Positions 46,470-56,300 of a stretch of 64,000 bases of DNA are shown one piece after another. A program made the translations under genes and the position numbers. The DNA is from Sialis fuliginosa. Its lineage: Eukaryota > Arthropoda > Insecta > Megaloptera > Sialidae. The notes below the pieces were generated by a model. It saw only the letters and a program-made list of their open reading frames with translations, ran no database searches and was not told the origin of the DNA. Each line of letters opens with the position of its first letter. Within the stretch, counting starts at the first letter, position 1. Location: positions 5,208,001 through 5,272,000 of the forward strand of contig OY540815.1 in the NCBI GenBank assembly GCA_961205875.1. The letters are read 5' to 3'.

Positions 46470-49341
46470 TACGTACGCATAGTTAGTAGGTCAGCGCTCT
46501 TGGCTACTACATACAAGATATTTGTAGGTCAGTAGCCCATGCGACAGGTGTGTCAATTGAGGGGTAGGGGGGACGAGAGAGATGACTCAAGTGGAAGGGG
46601 GAAGAGAGAGGACAAGCAGGTCAGGAAGTGAGTGAATGTACGTTTCTTCCAAGAAGGTAGGAGGATGATTGTGGTCGGTATTTGTATATATATAAATGCA
46701 GTGCGCGTTATAAGATGCCATTCTTTTGAGTCAGGTATTAGCTAAATATGGTCGGGTGGGTATTGATATTTTAATTTGCATATTGTTGCTCTAGATTGTA
46801 ACTTATTTGGGTTTTGTATTTTTACTCACCAAATTTAGATTAATTGGGTTCATAGTATATTTTATATTTTTTGAAAATTATTGTTTAATTTCTTTAATAG
46901 ATAATATTGATATATTTAAGCTCTAATGATATTTTGTTAGATAAAGTATTTCTTTACTTTACCATGCATACCCATTCTAATATTATAAATACAAAGATGT
47001 ATCTGTTTGATAACTTGTCACGGCTAAACCGATGTTGATGAAATTTGGTAAGGAGATAGCTTGCATCCTGAGTTAGGACATAGGCTACTTTGTATCCCGA
47101 AAAATTTGTTAGGCAAAAAATGGTTCTGTGACGCGAATGTTATACTTTTTGGCGTAGACATCTAGCGTATTAATGCGAAATTAAAAATATGTTTTTTCAT
47201 AACAGAAATCTGTATTATTATGCGAACGAAGTCGTGCGGATAACACCTAGTTTATATATTATATTAAGTATAAATACATTATTATTGGTTATATATATTT
47301 AATATGTTTTGTATGAAGATTATTCATATTTTACATAGGTGCATTATAACATTATTCAACATTAATATTTATTATACATAATATCTAATTCATTATTAAA
47401 TGCATTATATATGATAAACATATTACAGGATACTTATTTCTGTAAAATTTACATAGAATATGTAGGAACATTTATTAATAATATGCTATATATCTCCAAA
47501 TCGATTATGGTCTCTATAAAAAATGTATCGAGAATGAGAATTTACTGTAATATAAACATTATACTGTTTATATTACAGTAAATTTACTTGCTTTCAGTAA
47601 ATATGATTAAAATAATTTGAGTTATAGTATTCATTAATTTTTTTCAGTGTAGAGTAAATATTTGTATGTATCTGAAATAACATTGAATTCCCTATGTTCC
47701 GTACTTAAATTCTACATATATTTTTATTATCAATTAATTGACGTACATACTTATTCCACTAGTTACAAAACTTTATTTAATTCAAACTTTTAAAGCTTTA
47801 TTATTTTAACTTCACAGAATATGCTTGTATAAATTCATATTTACTGACCCTAGATCAAAAACAACTGCTCTATTTGGTCTATACAAAAAAAACATTACAT
47901 AACCACGATTGAATTAAATCTATAATTAAATCATAAGACAATCTAAAATTAATACATTTTTTTATTGTTGGGGTGTATTTTGTCCATCGAGTTACTGGAC
48001 TGATTTAGACAGCCTTTTCATATTAATTTACTAAACGAAGTAGTAAATATTGTATTTATAATAATTTATAAAATTAAAATTGAATTACTTAAAATTGTCA
48101 TTCAGAATACTGCCAATCAAAATTTTGAATGAATAAATTATTATTTTTTTCAATAGAAAATAGATGCATGAAGATCATAGGGATTTCCTAAACGGTAAGA
48201 GATACAGATTCGGTTAAATGAGATGAATTATTTGTAAGGAAGGGGTGAGTATTATTACATTTTTTTATTCTACAATGATATGTCACTTGTCATATTTATT
48301 TTCGAAAATAAGCCGATGTACTAAATACTAGTGATATTTATAAAGTATTTTATTACAAACATTTAAGTAGACTATGAAAAACAAAAATTGTTAAACAAAA
48401 ATCATAAAAACAACAATCAAAATAACAAATGAATATTTGAAATCAATAAATTATTACAAAAAACCGTTTTTACTTTTTTTTCGAAAATAATATGCGAAAA
48501 TATAATATATAATAAATAATTCGAAAATATAATATAGCCAACTTAGTGGCTCAGAAGGAAAACTAAAGTTAGGGCTTGTAACTCGGAAACTAAAAGTGAT
48601 ATATAAATTCTAAATACACGAATCAATTCTACACAAAAAGTGCTTTAAGAAACCGTAAATAAAAAGTACCTATCTACTTTAACAAAAAAGTTATAACCAT
48701 TTAAAAAAAATCCGAATTTTCAGTTTTTTGAGTATACCGCCTAAACCACATAGAATTATTAATATTTTTTAATGTAGTAATACTCACCCCTCTCTTACAA
48801 ATAATTCATCTCATTTCACTGAAACCGTTAAGGATATCCCCATGCATTTCACGCTTATCTTGCACAATTTGTATATTTTCTTACAATTTATAAAAATAGC
48901 ATTTCTTTAGCTAACCAAATTTCCGTATAAAAAATCACAATCAAACTTTACATTGTCAAAATTGACATATACATACATACATAAATTACCACCCTATAAA
49001 AAGCATTTGCAAAATAACAACTCACCCCCATTCAACGCCCTAGCTGTCTGTTGTACATCCATAGGCGCCGACAAAGTAATCTCATGATTAGCCAAGTACC
49101 TCGCAGCTCTTCCAATCAAACCTTCCCCTACAACCGGCTCCACTGGACCCTGTTTCTTCACAACTGTCACAACCCCACCGAACATGTCCACCTTATCTTT
49201 CGCGTCGTACTCATCGATCATCGCTACGAACTTCTTTTCGGCACACTGTACATTAAGTCCACACTTTTCGTATACTTCATCTTGTTGTTGTGCAAGAACA
49301 ACACTTGCTAGAATTAGAATAATTGATATTTTTCGATACAT
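37160..49341 (-). CDS. Osiris family protein, gene C (Osi8-like candidate)
   Basis: Two exons: 49341-49026 and 37494-37160, joined in phase 1; 216 aa. The join falls at ARALNG|DGRSSKIKK, the same place (before the basic linker) as junctions in genes B and D, so no exon need be missing despite the 11.5-kb intron. Signal peptide about 1-17 (ILASVVLA). Cysteines are C27 and C33, only five residues between them. MFGGVVTVV (53-61) replaces the usual VPGV motif. LANHEITLSAP (83-93) is the pre-linker segment. The hydrophobic segment spans about 115-165, rich in Leu, Ile, Val and Gly. The tail has QRVTYGVIPVPHEPHW and a Tyr/Ala/Asp-rich end. The shortest of the four and short for the family. Proposed role as for other Osiris proteins. 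Osi8 identity is from gene order only. The acceptor (cattttcag) and donor (gtgagt) are both strong. Confidence 0.88.
37617..38097. mobile_element. hAT-type MITE with GTGAGCGTGCGTGATCG arrays, copy 2
   Basis: Ends TAAAGCTGGGCGCG / CGCGCCCAGCTCTA, exact 8-bp target duplication CCCGCGAC (37609-37616, 38098-38105). Same subterminal arrays as 7558-8016 but a different middle. It lies about 120 bases inside the gene C intron from the exon 2 acceptor and is inserted into a 'gttacccgcgacatcgtc' repeat tail. Confidence 0.9.
38098..38387 (-). repeat. Lepidopteran ATTATAAATGCGAAAG repeat, minus copy
   Basis: With 37600-37608 on the other side of the inserted MITE, this reads 'agctgttacccgcgac…cgtc' to 'cgcatttataatattagtatgg'. 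It includes 'atcaatatcggttcagcggtttaaccgtgaaaagg', the conserved core of this class. Same class at 46975-47260, 49978-51125, 52745-52880, 55910-56075 and 61145-61352. Class (LINE tail or SINE-like) not certain. Confidence 0.7.
38395..39090. repeat. Transposon-like segment with 'cagggcgccaga' ends
   Basis: 'cccagggcgccagaccagg' near 38440 and 'cccagggcgccagacttgc' near 39054 are direct copies about 610 bases apart, with G-runs beside them. Exact ends were not found. Plus frames starting here are artefacts. Confidence 0.4.
39137..39722. mobile_element. MITE family T, whole inverted copy (586 bp)
   Basis: Ends AGGTACTGGCACCAGT / ACTGGTGCCAGTACCT, TA on both sides (39135-39136, 39723-39724). Orientation opposite to the 20625 copy. 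Near intact. Confidence 0.88.
40411..41234. repeat. Foldback, about 225-bp arms
   Basis: Arms 40411-40643 and 41008-41234 mirror each other through 'tgatcaaaaattactc', 'gagggtttaaaagacgt', 'aaatcatccaaatgac', 'ccaataaaaatcgctaatg' and 'aagggtaagtaa', with a loop of about 365 bases. It lies in the gene C intron, inside the possible 5.25-kb element. Confidence 0.75.
41917..42260. repeat. GC-rich repeat with 'atttacacg-gtcgat' units
   Basis: Units of the type atttacacg(g)gtcgattt(cc)gcc recur at about 41930, 42000, 42085 (partial) and 42207, with 'gtgcggcctattcggc' at the end. The strong GC content and CpG richness stand out in this AT-rich intron. Looks like a MITE with internal repeats. The frames 41910-42299 (+) and 42038-42259 (-) come from it and are not genes. 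Confidence 0.5.
42230..43087. repeat. Element with GGGGCTATTCGG inverted repeats
   Basis: 'ggggctattcgg' at about 42246 and 42611 faces 'ctgaatagccccgcg' near 42939 and 'gaccgaatagccccgctctc' at about 43067-43086. A transposon with repeated subterminal motifs is likely, but the outer ends overlap neighbouring repeats. Confidence 0.45.
43090..43545 (-). repeat. Dispersed repeat family R, inverted copy 2
   Basis: Reverse of 21925-22270 by shared landmarks ('taacgaggctttggtggga', 'tgtcaaaatgtagatctcaa', 'cccttatggcatacacccgtg'). The 'ttttaaattttgga-aatagagaggg' block occurs twice here. Frames 42991-43335 (-) and 43398-43685 (+) are within it and are not genes. Confidence 0.6.
43814..44465. mobile_element. 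Foldback MITE, about 200-bp arms
   Basis: Ends AGGGTGT / ACACCCT. Arms about 43816-44035 and 44265-44463 mirror through 'cggtcccgcaggtctatg', 'tggacggcgcaaaccgagtc' and 'catgggaaaaattac'. Because the arms mirror, the same peptide (WTAQTESFSHLINMGK) is read from 43743-44072 plus and 44122-44412 minus; it is not a gene. A relic with the same start (aaagggtgtgctttttatgg) is at about 4273-4300. Confidence 0.8.
45112..45238 (+). mobile_element. Left half of the CAGAGGTCACCAAACT hAT MITE
   Basis: 'ggggtcctcaaacttttcgagaaacgggccgg' to 'gctatgtaaatagagtatat' matches 9105-9245. The right half is absent, cut off at the 45.25-kb repeat end. Confidence 0.75.
45280..45375 (-). mobile_element. Fragment of MITE family T
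   Basis: 'gttttattagtaacatgagttcatgagaattacaaaaaa' and 'cagtataccctgttctt' correspond to the inner right part of family T. It abuts the 45250-45271 inverted end directly. Confidence 0.6.
45470..45895 (-). repeat. Dispersed repeat family X, inverted copy 3
   Basis: Reverse order of the 4586 copy: 'gatcgttttagaatgagac', a gtctgcctgcctgtccgtcc array, 'aacttatgaaccactgaacc', 'ggtgaatttagcacgagcaagc' and 'tgcatttacttggcagatg'. Confidence 0.65.
45904..46197. mobile_element. Tc1/mariner-type MITE, 294 bp
   Basis: Inverted ends CCGGGTGTTTTTTTTAA / TTAAAAAAAAACACCCGG with TA on both flanks (45902-45903, 46198-46199). The interior is non-coding; the plus frame 45954-46151 is an artefact. Lies in the gene C intron. 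Confidence 0.82.
46288..46321 (-). repeat. Right-end relic of MITE family T
   Basis: 'aagcggccaaaactagtgccagtactttata' resembles the last 30 bases of family T, preceded by a tcta simple repeat. Confidence 0.55.
46417..46470. repeat. (CA)n microsatellite
   Basis: About 25 CA units, with imperfect gtacgtacg at the end. In the gene C intron. Confidence 0.92.
46471..48169 (-). other. Gene C intron, distal part
   Basis: Contains a lepidopteran ATTATAAAT…-type repeat at 46975-47260 ('taatattataaatacaaag', 'accgatgttgatgaaatttgg', ending 'gcgaacgaagtcgtgcggat…ctagttta') and the hairpin at 47539-47584. A purine-rich patch at 46555-46640 has no open exon. No gene seen. Confidence 0.5.
47539..47584. 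repeat. Perfect 20-bp-arm hairpin in gene C intron
   Basis: AATTTACTGTAATATAAACA at 47539-47558 and its exact reverse complement at 47565-47584, 6-base loop ttatac. Origin unknown. Confidence 0.8.
48170..48857. mobile_element. MITE with about 90-bp inverted ends
   Basis: 'catagggatttcctaaacgg' through 'gaattatttgtaaggaaggggtgagtatt' at the left mirrors the right end ('aatactcacccctctcttac' to 'ggatatccccatgcat'). Length about 690 bp, in the gene C intron next to exon 1. A rearranged relative is at 51213-51762. Confidence 0.78.
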
Positions 49342-49365
49342 TTTGTGTGTTGTGTTTTTGCTATG

Positions 49366-49401
49366 ACTGATTGTCTTCCGGACGTAAGAACTGTTTTTAT
49401 T
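49366..49401 (-). promoter_or_regulatory. Core promoter of gene C
   Basis: AATAAAAA (49401-49394) is a TATA-like box, and TCAGT (49370-49366) is the arthropod initiator, with its A about 33 bases downstream of the box start. The predicted 5' leader is about 27 bases before the ATG at 49341. Confidence 0.6.
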
Positions 49402-49977
49402 GACACTGCCCCTACAGTTTTTTTGCTGTGCGTGAATTGAATTAATACTTCATATATCACGTATCTGGGAATCAAATACTGGAGTATGACGTGATTGTAA
49501 TTCTAATCAGTTATTCGTTGAGGATAATGCTGTCTGCATTTTATTATTAGGTGTTGCAATATTGGTTTGTATTGAGGCAGTGATTTTCAACACTAGTGTG
49601 AAGAATTTTATTTTATTTTATGTTTATTGGGTTAAAAAAATATTACTTTATTTAATTTTTAATGTGAATCATGTTTTTGGATTTTATTTTTTCATATTTT
49701 AATAACAAAAGCTAATTAGCAAACTTTTATCCGTCTGCCTGTTTCGACAATTTAGTTTGCTCATTGCCAAAACGTTTACATATTTAAATTCATTGAAATA
49801 GGTATCAGCTTTCATTTGAGATAAATACATTTTTTTTAAAAGCACTAAAAACCCAAAATTTTATTTTTATAATTCAGGTCTATTGGTTTCCCATTTACTA
49901 TAACTATACCAAATATCAGCTTTTTAGATCAAGCGATTTAGTAATAACATGACAGACAGACAGACATACACACTAAT

Positions 49978-51125
49978 AATCCATACTAATATTATAAATG
50001 TGAAAGGGTGTCTGTCTGTCTCTCTGTCTGTTTGTTACCTTTTCACGGCTAAACCGCTGATCCGATCTTGATGAAATTTGGCAGTGAGATAGCTTGCATC
50101 CCGAGGACGGCCATGGGCTACTTCGTATAGGAATTGTAAGGGGGTGGAAATTTTTATTTTTTTTTAGTAATTAATATTTTACCCCCAGTTACATATGAAG
50201 GGTTGTAAATGGTTTTATTCGATTTGGTGAGAAAAATACTATGGGGGCGGAGGTTTTAGGGGGAAAAACAACCCTCTATCTCGCATAGGAACCGAGATAT
50301 TTACGATTTTGTATAATGGAAGAAAACTAAAAATAATAAAAATATAATATTTTACATTTAATATTTTCACATATGAAGGATTGTAATTGGTTACATTCGA
50401 TCTGGTGGGAAAAATACTGTGGTAGAGGGGTTATTATGGGTACAAAATAACTCCTTTAATTACATAGGAGTCGAGAGTTATATTATAAATGCAAAAGTGT
50501 ATCTCTCAGTCTGTCTATTTGTTACCTGTTTACGACTAAACCGCTTTACCGATCTTGATAAAATTTGGCAGTGAGATAGCTTGCATCCCGAGGAAGGACA
50601 AAGGTTACTACATATCCCGAAAATTGAACCCTTTAAACAACCTTTTATAGCAGTCGAGATATTTACGATTTTGCACAATGAATGAAAACCAAAATATATA
50701 GACAAAAATTATATTTCACACATTTACATATGAATGATTGTAATTAGTTTCATTCGATCCAGCGGAAAAAATATCATGGGGATGGGGGTTTCGAAATCCA
50801 AGCGAGCGAAGCCGCGAGTAGCAGCTAGTATACAATAAAATAATCCATACTTCCATACTCGTAAATGCGAAAGTGTGTCTGTCTGTTTGTTACCTTTTCA
50901 CGGCCAAACCGTTGAACCGATATTGATGAAATTTGGCAGAGAGATAGTTTGCATTCTGAGGAAGGACATAGGCTACTTTATATCCTGAAAATTGATTAGA
51001 TCAAAAAATTGGTGTGTGTTATAAAGTAATACTTTTTTGGCGTAGACATCTAACGTGTAAATGCGACACACCTGTTTTATCGACTAAATCGTAACAGAAA
51101 TCTGTATTACCATGTGGTAACAGGT
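49978..51125 (+). repeat. Cluster of ATTATAAATGCGAAAG-type repeats
   Basis: Three successive starts ('aatattataaatgtgaaag' 49990, 'tattataaatgcaaaagtg' 50480, 'ctcgtaaatgcgaaagtg' 50858) each lead into 'ggcagtgagatagcttgcat'-like sequence, and one ends in 'cgagcgaagccgcgagtagcagctagta' at about 50802-50829. They are separate or nested copies of a common lepidopteran repeat, lying upstream of gene C. The minus frame 50478-50705 is inside and spurious. Confidence 0.7.
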
Positions 51126-51212
51126 AGTAATTAGTATGTTCACATAATGTAATGTATTTCTTACAACACATTAGAATAAAGTTTTATTAAAAAAACTAAC
51201 TAGATAAGTGTG

Positions 51213-51762
51213 AAATACATGGGGATTTCCTAAATGGTAAGAGATACAGATTTGGTTAAATGAAATGAATTATTTTTAAGGAATATATTACTTCATAAAA
51301 AAATATTAATAATTTTATGTGGTTTAGGCGGTATACCCAAAAATCTGAAAATTCGGCTATAACTTTTTTGTTAAAGTAGATAGCTACTTTTTATTTACGG
51401 TTTCTTAAAGAACTTTTAATGTAGAATTGATTGGTGTATTTATAATTTTTATATCACTTTTAGTTTCCGAGTTACAAGCCCTAACTTTAGTTTTTTTTCA
51501 TGGGTCATTAAGTTAGTTATAGCATATTTGAACGTGTTTTTTAACTCTACTTTACAACGATATGTGACTTGTCATGTATTATCGAAAAAAAGTAAGAACA
51601 TTTTTTTTTTGTAATATGTAGTTTATTGATTTCAAATATTAATTTCTTATTTGATTGTTGTTTTTGTGATTTTTGTTTAAAATTTTTTGTTTTTCATAGC
51701 CTACTTGAATGTTTGTAATAAAATACTTTATAAATATCACTAGTATTTAGTACTTCGACTTT
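51213..51762. mobile_element. Rearranged relative of the 48170 MITE
   Basis: Starts with the same end ('catggggatttcctaaatgg'), then runs through the 48.6-48.8 kb and 48.3-48.4 kb segments in inverted orientation compared with the first copy ('gcggtatacccaaaaa', 'agttacaagccctaacttta', 'tcactagtatttagta'). The second inverted end is missing. Confidence 0.65.
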
Positions 51763-53234
51763 TTTTCCACTGGTTAAAAGTTTAAGAACCGCTGCTATAA
51801 GACTACTACGTGATTTCTATTAAACTTTCAGTAATTCTTGTAGGATCCTGTGCCGCTTGATCACTTTGTATTCTCTAACACATCTACACCTATTAATGAC
51901 AAGTTTTGAAAAGTGCTTTTGCCGACAGACTTGCAATTAATTTTAATGCGATCGTATTATCCATGTGATATTAATAGTCGACGACATTTGAGCGGCCGCT
52001 TTTATCAGATTTAAAGGATCGTGGTTTTCAATTTAACAACGGTTTTAGTTTTTATTTAATTTTAATCATGTTTAACGATAATTTGTAAAATTGTTTATAT
52101 ATGGATTGTGCTATTTATTAAAGTTAAATGGTGGAAAATGTTTTAAACATTTTAATAATGCCTGTTATTAAAATATAAATTAAATACGTGAGATTTATTT
52201 TAATTGTAACAGTGGCGTAGAAGCTATTCAGATAAAAATATGCAAAGAATATGGGCCTTTGAATTAGGTTAAAATTTTTTTTGGCGCCAGACTTTACTTT
52301 TTTATAACCATAAGTATATGAAATATACATATAGTATAAGTTACGGTCATTTTTATCAAAATTTTGAAAAACTGAAACTTTGAGAGGCTATATCCTAAGA
52401 ACGGTTTGAGATACAGACCTGCGGTTTGAAAATATTTTACCTTTTCACACCATTTTCTATATAATAAACATACTTTTAACAAAAACTAAAATTAAAATTT
52501 TTTTAATCATATTTCATGGTTCTTTCACTTTCCATCGAAAAATATCAATTTCATAGACATATCAACTCGAATACATTTTGAAAGTTAATTTATAACATAT
52601 TATATACATTGTCACGGGCGTGAGTAGAAAATACAATTCGTGAACAAAAATTACTCACACGCCTAATTTAATCCACGGTGGTACCGAAATTCGTTTAGTT
52701 TATAAAAACTAACGAATATTAAATTTCATTTATTTTTAAAACATCCATATTATAAATACGAAAGTAACTCTGTCCATTTGTTTGTTACCTTTTCACGGCT
52801 AAACCACTGAACCGATATTGATGAATTTTGGCAGGGAGATAGCTTACATCCTGAGAAAGGACATAGGCTATTTTTCAATATTTATATATTTTATACTTTT
52901 ATTTTATTACAGAACTTAAGCTACTAAAGCTACGCTACTGATTTGAATTGCGTTTCAATAATAATAACCTTTTATTTTAATTTAAAACAAATATATAAAA
53001 GTGTTGTATTGTTTTAAAACTGTAAAAAATATATATTTTGATATAATGAAAATTAAATTAGCAATAATTCACATTTTTATATTATACCCAAGCCAATTTT
53101 TACGCGATTGATAAAAATTATTATTATTATTATTATTTTTATATAAACGTGTGTCTTTTTTACATAATTTTAAATTTAATATCTGAAAAAATTGGTACGA
53201 TACTAAAAACCATATAATAATAAAACAAGTTTTT
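51763..53234. other. Intergenic between genes C and D
   Basis: A GC-richer unique patch at 51840-52030 (includes gcggccgc) is a possible regulatory block. A hAT-like left end 'cagtggcgtagaag' stands at about 52212, a remnant of the GTGAGCG hAT MITE at 52612-52670, and an ATTATAAAT-type repeat at 52745-52880. No gene supported. Confidence 0.45.
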
Positions 53235-53240
53235 TTTATT
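53235..53240 (-). terminator. Poly(A) signal of gene D
   Basis: AATAAA on the minus strand, about 100 bases past the TAA stop at 53339. Confidence 0.6.
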
Positions 53241-53338
53241 AAATGTACAAAATAATTTAACAAATAATTTAATAATTAATTTAATGAAACGAAGAAGGAA
53301 AGTAATAAATAATTAATTAGAAGTAGGAATGATTTGAA

Positions 53339-56300
53339 TTACTGCGTTGGTGCTTGCGCTGAGTAAGCGATGTCATGAGCGTCATCTGAGAAGGTCCTGG
53401 CGTATCCTCCTCCATTTCCTGACCAGCCTCCCGAGGTGGGGGGACCGTATGAACCGTATCCTGCATCGCTACCACCCTACAGCAAAGAAAATATTATTAA
53501 TATCATGTATAAACAAGAGATAAACTATACAGTGTATTTCAAGTTGATTAAGACATAGGAAATTTAACATGCGGATAATTAGAAATGTTGTAGTAACCTT
53601 TGATCGAATTTAACGATGTGTGATAGGTGCGTTTTGAAATGCCGCCTCGAAACTTACTGATAAATTTTAAATGAATCAACAGTATTTTGTTTTCAACTTT
53701 AATAAAGAATAAAAAATTAAAGTAAGCATCCTAGATACAATTATAATTATATTTTTTGGGAGATATAAATTTAAAAACTATTTTATTAAATTTTGTGGCA
53801 ACATTTCAAAATGCACCAATACATCGTTAAATTTGACCAAAGGTTACTACCACACTTCTAATTGCCCCCATGTTAAATTTCCTATATCTTAATCAACTTG
53901 GAATACACTGTATGTAAAATACGTACAACCATTCGTTTTTATTTGAATGATGGTGTCCGAAAAAATAATATGGACTGTTCAAACAGATAATGTATAAATA
54001 AAGTTTTGAACTATTATTTTTTCCTATGAGTCCTGACTTACGGGACACTCTGTAGAATAATTCAATTATATTTTTAAGTAATGTTGCAAGGTTTATGGAG
54101 AGTATAGAATAGAATAGATTTTATTTCATAATACTGTGATACAGTATGAAAGAAGTCAGTACAAAATTTCAATTATAATAATTATAAATTAAGTAGAAAA
54201 AAAAATAAAAACATACAGGACATATTCATTTAGCAGTTGAATCGTTTATGGGAAAAAGAAACTCATTAATATTGTAGTAGTTTTTAGTTATAAGTAGCTT
54301 TTTTTTAAATTTTTATATAGTCTGGGAATATTCTTAAAAAAAATGAATAAATCGTAAAAAATGAGAGAACATGCTAATAGATACGATAAAAATTCGATCT
54401 TTCGTAAGCCAAATGAACCAAAAAATATTGGTCTGGACGATAAATCACATGAATATTGTATAAACTTAAAAAAAAAATAATATCAACAAATTTTAAAGTA
54501 AAAGGAAGTTTCCAAAAATCCTAAATATATTTATAAACTAATGACACATAATAAATAAAAAAAAGAAATCAGATTTCTTCACACTTATTCACTAATTTCT
54601 CTAATAAACATGTCAAAAGTGATACAGTAAATATTGTTCAAATATGTACACTTTAAAATCTCTTTCCGTTTTGAAAATTAGGTTGGTAAAAGTGAATGCA
54701 AGATTGCATAGATACAAAAATCTGCATATACAACTTAGAACTTGTATTTCTTGATTCTTCTCTTGAACGTAGGTTACTAACCGATGGATTATTTCATCAA
54801 ACGAAAGTTGCATGAGTGAAATTTATAATAAACATGATCTAGATCTTTTTTTCCACGTAATATTTTTTTGTTCAGAGCACGGATTTGAATTTACTTTTAG
54901 TTTTTGAGGAATTTGTAATTAATTAAGTATATCATTTGGAATTCTAATATCCAAGTGAAATTAATCACAATTTGCAATATTTGTACAGCCATCAAAGAGA
55001 GGAATGGAATGAAGTAACATCTATTTCTGAGTGAGTGAGAAAAAATAAATACGTATATGGTTGTGTTAACGTAAAGAACTGAACAAAGGGTTTTTGTACC
55101 TTGCTTTTGATGACGAATGAATTTTTTTGTGGCGTTTAACAGGGCTGGATCAATTTGTACTTTATTATTTTGAACCGGTATTTATTTATGGTTCGGGTTC
55201 GGTTCGGGTTCAAAGATAAATTTCGGTTCAAGTTCGGGCTTGGGTTCAACATGTTGCCAACTATTTGGGTTTAAAAACCTTTATTTTTTTAGGGTTCAGG
55301 TTCAAGTTTGTAATTGAAAGAAAATTATTTTGTTCGAAAAAAAATTATAATTAACAAATAAAACATTTTCTGAAGAAAAAAACAACATTAATAGCCATTA
55401 AATTATTGCTAGAAAAAAGGGTAAAAAATAAAGAAATTTCTGTTTTTAAGATTTTTTTTGCAAATTAAAATGTAATTCAGTTATAGAATTAAAAAATAAA
55501 GTAAAAAATATGTAAATTTCAGTAGTTGACTGGATAAGTCTCATCATACCATAGAATTCAAACAGTTTTCCAGTATTAGTACATTTTATAATCTCTTTTA
55601 AAAATAATCGGAGAAAAATATTAAAATAATAAAAATAATTTATTGAACCTTTTAAAAATATTACCGGTTATTCATGAAAAGGTTCGGGTTCAGTTTCAGG
55701 TTCGTTGACTTTGAGATATAGCGGTTCGGTTCGGGTTCAGGTTAGTGAAAATTACGGGGTTTTTCGGGTTTACGGTTCGGGTTCAGGTTCAAGTCCCTGA
55801 TTTTAAGACATTGATATTTATATGCTGAAAACAACTGTCCTAATAAAATTTAAATATAACAAATCGGAGATATTTTAATTGTTATAGGGTGATTTTTCTA
55901 TGTCTACTAACAGATAAAAAAATTGGTGTGTGAAATTAGTATGCGCGACCTGTATTATCGACCATCATAACAGAATTCTGTATTACCTAACTTTCTTCTT
56001 CTTCATGAGTTTTATGCCTGACAGTTCCTACCTAACCTAAATTTCATGCGAACGTAGTCGCGGTAACAGCCAGATTTGTATGAATAAAAAAATCAAGTTA
56101 AATAAATTTACCTTTCCTCCGAAGAGAGATGATCCACCACCAGCTCCTGAAAGCAGTGAAGGGATTCCAACGACCAAAGCGATGACGAGAGCGATCTTGG
56201 CAATGACCAAGGCTTTGAAGGCGAGCAGTTTGATACCGAATAACATGAGTGGGAGAACGAGGAAGGCCTTAGCGCCTAATCCCATCATCATCATATGACC

